From positions 1 to 42,140 of the forward strand of contig JANYCC010000232.1 in the NCBI GenBank assembly GCA_025360495.1: a stretch of 42,140 nucleotides of DNA. The letters run 5' to 3'. Of the stretch, positions 8,301 through 15,890 are shown piece after piece. The DNA comes from Verrucomicrobiota bacterium. GTDB lineage: Bacteria > Verrucomicrobiota > Verrucomicrobiia > Limisphaerales > UBA9464. The position numbers and the translations under genes were made by a program. A model generated the notes under the pieces. The model searched no databases. It was not told the origin of the DNA and saw nothing but the letters and a program-made list of their open reading frames with translations. Numbering within the stretch: position 1 is the stretch's first letter; each line of letters begins with the position of its first letter.

Positions 8301-9062
8301 GGACGCCAATCCGCCCGTCCCACCCACTCCCGCCTCCAGCAGGGCGGCGCGGCGCTCGGCATTGGGATTCCCGGTCACCTGCCGCAAACGGCGTCGCCAA
8401 CCCTCCGCCCAGCCCGGCAGAAATCCCGCCAGCCAACCCCGCCATTCATCGGGTTCCGCCACCGTCCAGCGGGCTTCCTGCCGCGCCAGCCATTCCATCG
8501 GGTCGGGTCGCGTCCGGGCGTAGGCATGCACCGCCGTGAGGCACGCCCGCAAGGCATCGACATCCCCGCGGAATTGTTCGCGGACCAAGGCCCGGAACGA
8601 CCCGGCCTCGGGTGTTTCGCCCCGAAACAGAGGTTCCATCAGATCCCGCAGGACCCCGTGCACCAACAGCGAGCGGTCCACTTCATCGATCACCGCCAAT
8701 TGTGGATCCAGGCCAAGGCCGGCGCCATGCTCGCGCAACAGGCGCAGGCAAAAGGCGTGCAGCGTGCCGATCTGCGCAAGTTCCAGCCGCACCAATTGTT
8801 CCGCCAAGCCGGGGTCATCGGGAACCGCCGCCACGCGTTCCTCCACCTCGCGGCGCAGGCGGGAACGCATTTCCTGCGCGGCCGCCTCGGTGAAGGTCAC
8901 CATCAACAACCGGTCCGACCCGACCCGACCCCCGGACCGGACCAATCGTTCCGCGACCCGGGCGACCAGTGTGGAGGTCTTGCCAGTGCCGGCGCCGGCC
9001 ATGACCAGGACATTGCCTTCCGCATGGACGGCGGCGGCCTGCTGGGGCGTGAGGGTGGCCAT
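5283..9062 (-). CDS. AddA-like UvrD-family helicase with C-terminal nuclease
   Basis: The 1259-residue product is a superfamily 1 UvrD-type 3'-5' helicase fused to a RecB-type nuclease. Walker A is GAGTGKT (residues 23-29); motif II is DECQD (377-381), followed by a QSIYRFR motif. Near the C terminus, Asp1184 in GVVDLAV and DYKTD at 1197-1201 form the PD-(D/E)xK nuclease signature found in AddA and RecB. The expected role is double-strand-end resection for RecA-dependent repair. The start at 9062 (MATLTPQQ) is chosen because the Q-motif begins there; the open frame upstream has no homology-like features. No AddB partner is in the window. A 16-residue tandem duplication sits near residues 672-705. 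The 3' end overlaps dnaG by 23 bp in convergent orientation. Confidence 0.88.
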   Translation of the reverse strand: MATLTPQQAAAVHAEGNVLVMAGAGTGKTSTLVARVAERLVRSGGRVGSDRLLMVTFTEAAAQEMRSRLRREVEERVAAVPDDPGLAEQLVRLELAQIGTLHAFCLRLLREHGAGLGLDPQLAVIDEVDRSLLVHGVLRDLMEPLFRGETPEAGSFRALVREQFRGDVDALRACLTAVHAYARTRPDPMEWLARQEARWTVAEPDEWRGWLAGFLPGWAEGWRRRLRQVTGNPNAERRAALLEAGVGGTGGLASGQAFAGLLAGLAEAADEAWPARRKTVCREPLAALFKDVHFLQSLMPAADGRDPLAEDWNLCRGNMGTLAHLVRAFEGRLSEEKRARGVVDFADLEQFALELLVRGDGSVAAACRERFDLVVVDECQDLNAAQEAILIAVSREGERANRFLVGDVKQSIYRFRLADPHLFQRTADEWSIPGAVGRVLPLTENFRSAESLLGWVNRVFPRILRREVGGVDYGPGAALQFGDPAHRAPLARAADITPRVEVHLVVAAPRNGEADADTGDEAEALSTGRVEARIVATRLAALRTAATPVWDRALQEFRPVRWSDMAVLLRAERDRATEYVLEFRAAGIPLHARQSGFFERIEVGDLVAILQCLDNPLQDIPLVAVLRSPLTGLDDLNELATVRMFARREERWWTLVQAFHVAGMRFGLDSPEPVGAAHGNAPSPDPSEPVVGAHGNAPSQQAAPDPAGAPPLVDDDGRPVLSGDAVFTHPATAVFAARAWRRLDRLLGWYPAWRRCVERRGVAAVVEAVLDDTGYESRLERKPESAPALANVRRLLELARDFDRGQRGGLYRFLGWLRAQADADRLEPSTGAGGDAVQLLTIHRSKGLEFPVVAVGGLGRKFNLGDLQSGEVVRDEEYGLCPVVVAGADRRYPSLPLWLAQKRQRRECLGEELRLLYVAFTRPVDHLLLIGTTSEKAVTETWPEAADSMGAGPLPVGEIEEARNPLDWLGPVIVAESGGGWNPVDQGQGEDHVWRIWRQPPAVVPVAGIVPAFEAMPDEAPAPYPFATATLESAKVTVTGLRKRLAAEAAGDSASFDSWTTHVPRPATEPDDVSAVERGLVHHRFLEHVDPACAVDVAGVAAEVQRLRIAGRFTDAEAALLDVGALARFWTSPLGERIRAAGKGLRREIPFTMRLDAADLRRLGLGSAGSLDDAEFVVAQGVVDLAVLEADGLWLLDYKTDRVTPGAATQAKVTAYRPQLQVYALALGRIYGRKVTGCWLHFLTTGESVEIVFTSPPAG
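6958..7054. repeat. 48-bp tandem duplication with internal palindromes inside addA
   Basis: The palindrome GCGCATTCCCATGCGC occurs at 6971-6986 and again at 7019-7034, exactly 48 bp apart, within two copies of a slightly diverged unit (both contain CGACGGGCTCGG). Each unit encodes 16 residues; on the protein level PEPVGAAHGNAPS is followed by SEPVVGAHGNAPS. Because 48 is a multiple of three, the reading frame is intact. The units fall in a Pro/Ala-rich linker between helicase subdomains. Confidence 0.85.
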
Positions 9063-9106
9063 GGGCGACGCGGGGGGTGACGCGGGAGAATTCCGGAAGT
9101 TGCCGG

Positions 9107-9433
9107 TCAACCCGCTTCGCCCGGCAGTTGCCGATCGGCCGCCTCGACACTCCGGAGCCATTCCCACGTGTACAGGCCGGTCTGATGGCCGTCCCCCCAC
9201 ACCGGTTGGATCGCGTAACCGCCGACCGGTTTCCACTGCACCAGGTAGAAGGCCCGGGGTCCGTAGGGGCGTTCGGGGGCCTTGTAGACATTGCCGAAGA
9301 GATCCTGTTCCCCCATGCAACTCGCGCACGGACAGAACCGGCGCAGGGTCTCCAACCGGATGAAGCTCTCGCTGCCATCGTCCCATTTCACGGCAAGTTC
9401 CTGCCCGATCGTCTGCAGGTCGGTCGGTTTCAT
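9107..9433 (-). CDS. DUF971 family protein (GBBH-like N-terminal domain)
   Basis: This 108-residue soluble protein matches the DUF971 / gamma-butyrobetaine hydroxylase N-terminal-like fold (PF06155). Recognisable parts are the opening LxVxWDDG strand pair (residues 13-20), the RLETLRRFCPCASC segment with Cys34, Cys36 and Cys39, and the ending in which a Tyr-Leu-Val strand and a WGDGHQTGLYTWEWLR motif follow. In the eukaryotic hydroxylase this domain binds zinc. Free-standing bacterial copies have been linked to iron-sulfur cluster handling in some species, but no function is set here. It lies 44 bp upstream of the addA-like gene on the same strand and could share its transcript. Where addB would be expected upstream of addA, this gene is found instead. 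Confidence 0.85.
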   Translation of the reverse strand: MKPTDLQTIGQELAVKWDDGSESFIRLETLRRFCPCASCMGEQDLFGNVYKAPERPYGPRAFYLVQWKPVGGYAIQPVWGDGHQTGLYTWEWLRSVEAADRQLPGEAG

Positions 9434-9536
9434 GCCGGCACTATGCCGGGGGAGCGGGCCGGCGTCACCTGCCGCGAGCGCGCCCTGCGCCAGGACGCGC
9501 GCCCCTTCATCTTTTCCATGAGCCCTTTCACTTCAA

Positions 9537-11030
9537 ATGGTCGGAACGCGGGCTTGTTTGAAACGCGGCGGCGGGTTACCCCCTTGGTCCGTGCTTCAGG
9601 GCTACGATCCGGACGGGTTTTACGACGAAATGTTTGCGTCGCCCGGCCAACCGCGGCGCCACTACGGCCGCTTCCAGCAACTCTTCGACCCGATCGACCC
9701 GGCCGACTTCGAGCAGCGCCGGAACGATGCGGACCTTTCCTTCCTCCGTCAGGGGGTGACCTTCAACGTCTATGGCGACTCGCAGGGGACCGAGCGGATC
9801 TTCCCGTTCGACCTGGTCCCGCGCATCATCCCCAACAGCGAATGGGAGTATCTGGAACGGGGCCTGATCCAGCGCATCACCGCCCTGAATCTTTTCCTGC
9901 ACGACCTTTACCACGAGCAGAAGATCCTGAAGGACGGGGTCATCCCGCCGTATTACGTGCTCTCGGCCCGTCATTTCCGGCGCGAGTTCGTCAACTACCA
10001 GGTGCCCCGCGACATCTACATCCACATCTGCGGCACCGACCTGATCCGGGGTGCCGACGGGCAATGGATGGTGCTCGAGGACAATGGGCGGACCCCTTCC
10101 GGCGTGAGCTATGTGATGGAGAACCGGCAGGCGCTCAAACGGACTTTCCCGACGATGTTCGAGGAGATCGGCGTGCGCCCGGTCGACCATTACCCGCAGG
10201 AATTGCTCAAGACCCTGAAGCACGTCTCACCGGCCAAGGTCATCGATCCCACCGTCGTCCTGCTGACCCCCGGGCCCTACAACAGCGCCTACTTCGAGCA
10301 CACCTACCTCGCCCGCCAGATGGGCATCCAGATCGTCGAGGGACGCGACCTGATCGTGCGCGACAACCGGGTCTATATGCGCACGACCAAGGGCAACCAA
10401 CCCGTGCACGTGATCTACCGGCGGGTCGATGATGATTTCCTGGATCCGACGGTCTTCCGCCGGGATTCGGCGTTGGGCGTTCCCGGGCTCATCTCGGCCT
10501 ATCGCGCCGGCAACGTGTCGCTCGCCAATTCCCTCGGCACCGGGGTGGCGGACGACAAAGTCATGTATTATTTCGTGCCCCGGATGATCAAGTATTATCT
10601 GGATCAGGACCCGATCATCCCGAATGTGCCGACCTATCTCGCCAGTGAGGAAAAGGACCGCAAGTACATGCTGGAAAACCTGGACAAACTGGTGGTGAAA
10701 GCCGCCAACGAATCCGGGGGTTACGGGATGCTGATGGGTCCGCGGGCGTCGGCCGAGGAACGCGAGAAATTCCGGGGCCTGATCGAACAGGATCCGCGCA
10801 ATTACATCGGGCAGCCGATGATTTCGCTTTCAACCCATCCCACCCATGTGGGCGACGGGATGTTCGAAGGCCGGCACGTCGACCTCCGGCCATTCATCCT
10901 GTACGGCGAGAAGACCGTCATCGTGCCCGGTGGGTTGACCCGGGTCGCGCTCCGCAAGGGATCGCTGGTCGTCAATTCATCGCAAGGCGGCGGCAGCAAG
11001 GACACCTGGGTCCTGTTTGGTGACGAATGA
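9537..11030 (+). CDS. Circularly permuted ATP-grasp protein (type 2)
   Basis: The 497-residue product belongs to the circularly permuted ATP-grasp family (DUF404/DUF407, now CP_ATPgrasp). Conserved stretches are [11 protein letters not shown] near residue 23, [24 protein letters not shown], the [15 protein letters not shown] nucleotide-binding segment, and the closing [16 protein letters not shown]-grasp enzymes join a carboxylate to an amine through an acyl-phosphate, and this family has been predicted to make a peptide-type bond on an unknown small molecule or peptide. It is followed after 41 bp by the alpha-E gene, its conserved genomic partner. The start is uncertain: the ATG at 9537 gives about 22 weakly conserved residues, and a GTG at 9591 just before the conserved part is an alternative. 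Neither has a clear ribosome-binding site. Confidence 0.9.
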   Translation: MVGTRACLKRGGGLPPWSVLQGYDPDGFYDEMFASPGQPRRHYGRFQQLFDPIDPADFEQRRNDADLSFLRQGVTFNVYGDSQGTERIFPFDLVPRIIPNSEWEYLERGLIQRITALNLFLHDLYHEQKILKDGVIPPYYVLSARHFRREFVNYQVPRDIYIHICGTDLIRGADGQWMVLEDNGRTPSGVSYVMENRQALKRTFPTMFEEIGVRPVDHYPQELLKTLKHVSPAKVIDPTVVLLTPGPYNSAYFEHTYLARQMGIQIVEGRDLIVRDNRVYMRTTKGNQPVHVIYRRVDDDFLDPTVFRRDSALGVPGLISAYRAGNVSLANSLGTGVADDKVMYYFVPRMIKYYLDQDPIIPNVPTYLASEEKDRKYMLENLDKLVVKAANESGGYGMLMGPRASAEEREKFRGLIEQDPRNYIGQPMISLSTHPTHVGDGMFEGRHVDLRPFILYGEKTVIVPGGLTRVALRKGSLVVNSSQGGGSKDTWVLFGDE

Positions 11031-11071
11031 AACCCGCAACACCCCTCATTCTGGGCTGACCCGAATCCATC

Positions 11072-12088
11072 ATGCTCTCCCGCGTCGCGAACAGTCTTTA
11101 TTGGATGGCCCGTTACATCGAACGGGCCGACAACGCCGCCCGCATTGTCGACGTCAACCTGCAACTCCTGCTGGAGTCGCGGCGCCTCGACGCGCAACAG
11201 ATCGCCGCCTACTGGGCCCCCGTGGTCGAGAGCACCGGCGACGAGGAGGCGTTCAAGGAGCGCCACAACCAGGCGACCGGGGCGAACGTCACGGATTTCC
11301 TCATCTTCGACTTGGAGAATGGCAACTCACTGCTGTCGTCGGTGAACCAGGCCCGGGAGAATGCCCGCATGGTGCGGGACCAGGTGCCGGCCGAGATGTG
11401 GGAGGAACTCAACCGGCTCTATCTCTTCGTGAAATCGGATCATGCCCGCGAATTGTGGGCCGACAATCCCTTCGCGTTCCTCCAGCAGATCCGTTCCGCC
11501 GCGCTGACGCTGGTGGGGATCGGTTATGCCAGCACCCCGCACAACGAGGGGTGGAATTTCTACCAAGCCGGCAAGTTCCTGGAACGGGCCGACAAGACGA
11601 CCCGGATGCTCGACATCCGCCACGCCACCCTGCCCCGCCGCGGCATGCCCGGCGCGGTCAGCCAGGTGGACGCCCTCGGGTGGTCGGCGGTGTTGCGCTC
11701 GTGTTCGGCCTGGGATGCCTACAAGGCGATTCACGGCAGCGAGGTCCATCCGAAGTTCGTCAGTGAATACCTGCTGCTCAGCGACGAGTTCCCGCGCTCG
11801 CTGAAGTTCTGCGTCGAGCATGTGGATGCCTCGCTCCGGAACATCTCGGGCGTGGCGTCCCGGCGGTTCAGCAACGATGCGGAGAAACTGAGCGGACGAT
11901 TGTTGGGCGAACTGCAGTTCAGCACCATCGAGGAGGTGTTCGAGATCGGTCTCCACGATTATCTGGACCTGATCCAGGTCAAATTGAACCTGATTGGCGA
12001 GGCGCTGTTCCGGGCCTATATCTTCCAACCGTTCGTCAACCTTGAGGACGAGATCCTGGTGCAGCAGGAGTTCCAGCAGCAGCAGTAG
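11072..12088 (+). CDS. Alpha-E domain protein (DUF403)
   Basis: The 338-residue, almost entirely helical protein begins MLSRVANSLYWMARYIERADN, the hallmark opening of the alpha-E (DUF403, PF04168) family. Later conserved pieces are RENARMVRDQ and FYQAGKFLERADKTTRMLD. No catalytic residues are established. The family is nearly always encoded beside the circularly permuted ATP-grasp protein, often with a transglutaminase-like and an NTN-hydrolase gene, and is thought to act with them in peptide synthesis or modification. Here the ATP-grasp gene is directly upstream. The transglutaminase and NTN hydrolase are missing, and an M28 peptidase gene starts 8 bp downstream. The three genes probably form one operon. 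Confidence 0.92.
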   Translation: MLSRVANSLYWMARYIERADNAARIVDVNLQLLLESRRLDAQQIAAYWAPVVESTGDEEAFKERHNQATGANVTDFLIFDLENGNSLLSSVNQARENARMVRDQVPAEMWEELNRLYLFVKSDHARELWADNPFAFLQQIRSAALTLVGIGYASTPHNEGWNFYQAGKFLERADKTTRMLDIRHATLPRRGMPGAVSQVDALGWSAVLRSCSAWDAYKAIHGSEVHPKFVSEYLLLSDEFPRSLKFCVEHVDASLRNISGVASRRFSNDAEKLSGRLLGELQFSTIEEVFEIGLHDYLDLIQVKLNLIGEALFRAYIFQPFVNLEDEILVQQEFQQQQ

Positions 12089-12096
12089 CCGCCCTC

Positions 12097-13764
12097 ATGA
12101 AGCGTCCCGCGTTGGTCATCCTTCCTGGCATCTGGCTTGCCGCCCTCCTCGCCGCACCCGTCTCCGCGGCCGCACCCGCATGGGAATCCGCCGGCCGTTC
12201 CCTCTCCGCCGACCGTCTCCTCGAACACACCCGCACGCTTTCGTCCGATGCCTTCGAAGGCCGCGCCCCGGGTTCGCCCGGTGAGGAACGCACCGTCGCC
12301 TATCTCACCCAACAGTTCCAACGCCTCGGCCTTCAGCCGGGCGGCACCGGCGGTTCATGGACCCAGGACGTCCCCATTGTCGGTGTCACCTCCGAGGTCC
12401 AGTTCCGGCTCACTGACACCTCCGGCAGCCAGACCCTCGTGTTTCCACAGGATTTCGTCGGTTGGTCGCCTCGACTGACACCCCTCGTGGAGGTGAACGA
12501 TTCGGAATTGATCTTCGTGGGTTACGGGGTCACCGCACCGGAATATGGCTGGGACGATTTCAAGGGGGTCGATGTCCGGGGCAAGACCCTGCTGATCCTG
12601 GTCAATGATCCGCAGGTGCCTGATCCGCACGACCCGGCCAAACTCGATGAACGGGTGTTCAAGGGCAACGCGATGACTTATTATGGCCGCTGGACCTATA
12701 AGTTCGAGGAGGCTGCGCGGCGCGGTGCGGCGGGCGCCATCATCATCCATGAAACCAAGGCGGCGGCGTATCCGTGGTTTGTGGTGGTGAACTCGTGGGG
12801 ACGTGAGCGCTTTGATCTCGAAGGGACCACGGAGCCCACGGTCCAATTGGCGGCATGGATGCACCTGGACCAGGCCCGCCGCCTCCTTTCGGCCAATGGA
12901 ACAAGCTATGAGGCCGCGTTGGAACAGGCCCGACGGCGCGATTTCCATCCAATTCCACTCCACCAGAAAGTGTCCTTCAGCAGCCATCAGCAACTCCGGC
13001 CGGTACGGTCCAAGAACGTCCTCGCCAACCTCGCCGGATCCGATTCCAAGCGTCGGGACGATTGGATCATCTATACCGCCCATTGGGATCATCTGGGTCG
13101 CAATCCCAAGCTCGAGGGCGACCAGATCTTCAATGGGGCGGCCGACAATGCGATCGGCGCGGCCGGCCTGCTGGAACTCGCCCGGGCCTATGCAACCGCG
13201 CCGGTCCGGCCGAAACGTTCCATCCTGTTCCTCTCCGTCACCGCCGAGGAACAGGGACTGCTAGGCGCCCGGTATTATGCCTCCCACCCGATTCACCCTC
13301 TCGTCCGGACCCTGGCCAATCTCAATATCGACGGGCTGAACCAATGGGGTCGGACGCGCGACCTGCGGCAGGTGGGTCGGGGGAACTCGACCCTCGACGA
13401 GGTTCTCCAATTGGCAGTGACAGGCCAGGGTCGCCGGCTGTTGCCCGATGCCCATCCCGAGCGGGGAACCTTCTATCGCAGCGACCACTTCGAATTCATG
13501 AAAGTGGGTGTCCCGGCTCTCTACCTGCATGCCGGGGATGATTATCGCGACAAACCGCCGGGTTACGGGGAAGCGAAGGTCAACGAGTACATCGATCGCG
13601 ACTATCACAAGGTCAGCGACGAGGTGAAACCGGACTGGGATCTCTCGGGAGCGGTCGAGGATGTGCGGGTGTTGTTCGAGACGGGATGGCGGGTGGCCGA
13701 CGGACGGGGACGCCCGGAATGGAAGCCGGGCAGCGAATTCCGTCGGCCGACGACCCTTCGCTAA
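12097..13764 (+). CDS. Exported M28 zinc aminopeptidase with inserted PA-type domain
   Basis: The 555-residue product has a signal peptide (residues 1-24, ending PVSAAA) and an M28 di-zinc peptidase domain. The metal ligands and catalytic acid are visible in order: His329 and Asp331 in HWDHLG, Asp350 in GAADNAIG, the Glu384-Glu385 pair in TAEEQGLLG, Asp412 in NIDGLNQWG, and His464 in RSDHFEF. Between about residues 130 and 270 lies a protease-associated (PA) type insert (VGYGVTAPEYGWDDF, then KTLLILVNDP). It should trim N-terminal residues from peptides outside the cytoplasm. The start is 8 bp after the alpha-E stop, so the two are probably co-transcribed. This is unusual because the ATP-grasp and alpha-E proteins lack signal peptides. 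Confidence 0.92.
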   Translation: MKRPALVILPGIWLAALLAAPVSAAAPAWESAGRSLSADRLLEHTRTLSSDAFEGRAPGSPGEERTVAYLTQQFQRLGLQPGGTGGSWTQDVPIVGVTSEVQFRLTDTSGSQTLVFPQDFVGWSPRLTPLVEVNDSELIFVGYGVTAPEYGWDDFKGVDVRGKTLLILVNDPQVPDPHDPAKLDERVFKGNAMTYYGRWTYKFEEAARRGAAGAIIIHETKAAAYPWFVVVNSWGRERFDLEGTTEPTVQLAAWMHLDQARRLLSANGTSYEAALEQARRRDFHPIPLHQKVSFSSHQQLRPVRSKNVLANLAGSDSKRRDDWIIYTAHWDHLGRNPKLEGDQIFNGAADNAIGAAGLLELARAYATAPVRPKRSILFLSVTAEEQGLLGARYYASHPIHPLVRTLANLNIDGLNQWGRTRDLRQVGRGNSTLDEVLQLAVTGQGRRLLPDAHPERGTFYRSDHFEFMKVGVPALYLHAGDDYRDKPPGYGEAKVNEYIDRDYHKVSDEVKPDWDLSGAVEDVRVLFETGWRVADGRGRPEWKPGSEFRRPTTLR

Positions 13765-13826
13765 GCCATCTCCCTGCAGCCCATTCACAGAAGAGACCGA
13801 AGGAAACGAAGCGAACGCGCCCTGGC

Positions 13827-14762
13827 TCAACCCGGAACCGGGGGCGGTGCGGGATGGGCATGGAGGGTGCCGATCGCGAGCAAGTCGGCCTTCAGACTCT
13901 CGCCGGGAGGCACGAGAACCACCTCGGCATTGCCCTCGGCGAGATTCTGCAATTCCAAGAGTTGAAACATCGCGTTGCTCACCTCGGGATCCGAGCCGAT
14001 CTCGCGCAAGGCATCACCGACAATGGCCGGGCGCAGGGCGCGGGCCTTGGCGAATTCGACGGCCGCCAGGCGTTCGGCGGTGCTGGAGATCACATTCACC
14101 TGGTTGGCGCCGTCCTGCTTGATCGCGCTGGTCACCTGGCGGAGCCGGTTGACCACCTTCTCCTCGATCTGCCGGATCATCCCGACGTCCCGCAGATGGA
14201 CCTTCCGCACATAAACTGAACCGAGCTTATAGCCCCATTCCTGCGACTTCGGCGACACATCGTTCCGCACCGTCAGGCTCATAGCATGGCGGTCGACCAA
14301 CATCTTTTCCAAGGGTTGGTTGCTCAGGCTGCGGACGGTTGAATTGCTGACATTGGCGGTGAGGGATCCGCGGGGATCGGCATTCCGGAACAGATAGGCG
14401 ACCGGGTCGCTGACATACATCTCATACCAGATGCCGATGCCCATCGGCGCGCCCTCCTCGGAATTGACGGGCTGGCTTCGCACATAGACCTGGTCGAGCC
14501 GGAGATCGACATTATGAACACGCCCGAAGAACCGGACGATGAACGCCCCGGGCCCGAGCCGGCCGGGGAGGAAATGCAGGCCGGGTTCATCGATCGATCC
14601 GATGACCTTGCCAAAGAGGACGAACACCTGGCACTGGCGTTCGCGGACGACGGTATAAATGCCGAACAGTTGACCGAGACCCAGGAGGAAGGGGACGCCG
14701 ATGGTCAGCGACATGAGGCCCGCGAAGAAGGCGATGGCGAATTGGACGAGTTCATTAGACAT
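13827..14762 (-). CDS. SPFH/band-7 membrane protein, second of a pair
   Basis: The 311-residue protein has a hydrophobic N-terminal anchor (about residues 8-38) followed by an SPFH (stomatin/prohibitin/flotillin/HflK-C) domain: a V-R-E-R-Q-C-Q-V-F-V-L-F-G-K strand region, PGLHFLPGRLGP, then the family's helical part with RDVGMIRQIEEKVVNRLR and SSTAERLAAVEFAKARALR. Such proteins form membrane-associated rings or microdomains. The ATG at 14762 overlaps the stop codon of the upstream SPFH gene (TAA at 14757-14755) by 8 bp, so translation is probably coupled and the two likely form a heteromeric complex, as HflK and HflC do. The longer upstream open frame is just the antisense-free overlap with that gene. 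No protease (FtsH) or NfeD gene is adjacent. Confidence 0.88.
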   Translation of the reverse strand: MSNELVQFAIAFFAGLMSLTIGVPFLLGLGQLFGIYTVVRERQCQVFVLFGKVIGSIDEPGLHFLPGRLGPGAFIVRFFGRVHNVDLRLDQVYVRSQPVNSEEGAPMGIGIWYEMYVSDPVAYLFRNADPRGSLTANVSNSTVRSLSNQPLEKMLVDRHAMSLTVRNDVSPKSQEWGYKLGSVYVRKVHLRDVGMIRQIEEKVVNRLRQVTSAIKQDGANQVNVISSTAERLAAVEFAKARALRPAIVGDALREIGSDPEVSNAMFQLLELQNLAEGNAEVVLVPPGESLKADLLAIGTLHAHPAPPPVPG

Positions 14763-15756
14763 GGGGCACCTCCAAGACGGCGCGACGCGCCTGTTTGAAC
14801 AACCGCAACCGGACCGACCTGAGATAGGCTCCCAAGGCCGGCGATCCACCGCGCTCTTTGAGCACGGCCAACTGTTCCGCCAAGGCGCGGAGTGGCTCCA
14901 CTTCCGCCTGGGCCTTCAGGGTCTCGATCTCCACCGCCCGCCGGGACTGCACGATCCGCTGGTCGGCACCCGCCTGCGCGAGGGAGATGTCGGAGGAGAC
15001 CTGGTTGTAAGCCGTGTTGATGGCGGCGAGGGCCGATTCCACCTCGGGCGGTGGATCGATCCCGGTGATCAGGGAGGCCTCCAGCGTCATCCCGTACCGG
15101 GCGGCACTGGAATCGCATTCCCGGTCCATGTGCTCGTTGAGGTCGCGCAGGTTCTTGCGCAGGTCGTTGATCGAGACGCCGATGCTGACGCTCAACGCCG
15201 CCGGTTCGCCGGGCGCCGCCTCGATGACCGACGTGGGCGGTGCCGAGAAATTGGCGATGCGTTCCCGCAGCACGGAGATGAAATAACCCATCACGTGGGT
15301 GAGCGGGTTTTTCACGCCGAACAGGAACGCGTACAGGTTGCGTTCGGAGGCCCGGAACCGGATCTGCCCCGTCAACCCGGTGTTCAACTGGTCCTTGGTC
15401 ACCGCCTCGAGAATCTCCCCGCCCTGGTTCGCGTTCGGTGTTTCCGGATCGTACGCCATGCTGACGGTCTCGGTGGACACCACAACCTTGTGAATCTTTT
15501 CCCACGGCCACTTGAAATACGGTCCGCCGGGCTGGATCACCTGGACTTGGGGGAAATCGTAGCGCTCCCGCTCCTCCTCCTGCAGCGATTCGGAGACGGG
15601 ATCGTCGAGGGTGGAGGCGCCCTCGATGCGTTCGGCGCGACCGAAACTGGTCTTCACCGCGCGTTCGTTCTGGTTGACGGTGTAAAAGCCACCGAGGACG
15701 CAGCGGATGATGAACCACACCAGCGCACCGAGGATGAATCCAAAGAAGAGGGACAT
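14755..15756 (-). CDS. SPFH/band-7 membrane protein, first of a pair
   Basis: The 333-residue product begins MSLFFGFILGALVWFIIRCV, a membrane anchor, and continues into FYTVNQNERAVKTSFGRAER, the classic start of an SPFH domain of the HflK/stomatin type. The middle contains PGGPYFKWPWEKIH and SMAYDPETPN. The C-terminal third is helical and charged (QSRRAVEIETLKAQAEVEPL), consistent with oligomerisation. It precedes and overlaps a second, clearly different SPFH gene, so the pair resembles hflK-hflC in arrangement, though I would not assign those names without a tree. The start at 15756 puts the anchor at the N terminus; 30 or so additional open codons upstream lack features. It is divergent from purM, 134 bp away. 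Confidence 0.88.
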   Translation of the reverse strand: MSLFFGFILGALVWFIIRCVLGGFYTVNQNERAVKTSFGRAERIEGASTLDDPVSESLQEEERERYDFPQVQVIQPGGPYFKWPWEKIHKVVVSTETVSMAYDPETPNANQGGEILEAVTKDQLNTGLTGQIRFRASERNLYAFLFGVKNPLTHVMGYFISVLRERIANFSAPPTSVIEAAPGEPAALSVSIGVSINDLRKNLRDLNEHMDRECDSSAARYGMTLEASLITGIDPPPEVESALAAINTAYNQVSSDISLAQAGADQRIVQSRRAVEIETLKAQAEVEPLRALAEQLAVLKERGGSPALGAYLRSVRLRLFKQARRAVLEVPHV

Positions 15757-15890
15757 GGGTTCTGGCCGGAATCTCTTGCCGACAGATGTGTTTCTACCCC
15801 GCCGTGCCGGGCAAGCCAACTGGTTTTCCAGCCGTCCCGTCCGTGTCACGACTCGACACCGTCGGCCGCTTCCCCAAATCTCCCCGGCAC

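Noticed and set aside
5202-9080. 1292-codon open frame on the plus strand opposite the addA-like gene
   Set aside because: It is an antisense shadow in GC-rich DNA: its translation is Arg/Pro/His-rich without any domain, while the minus strand encodes complete helicase and nuclease motifs.
13786-13816. ACAGAAGAGACCGAAGGAAACG string between the M28 and SPFH genes, reminiscent of dispersed repeats
   Set aside because: Only one copy is present in this window and it has no internal structure, so a repeat cannot be supported here.
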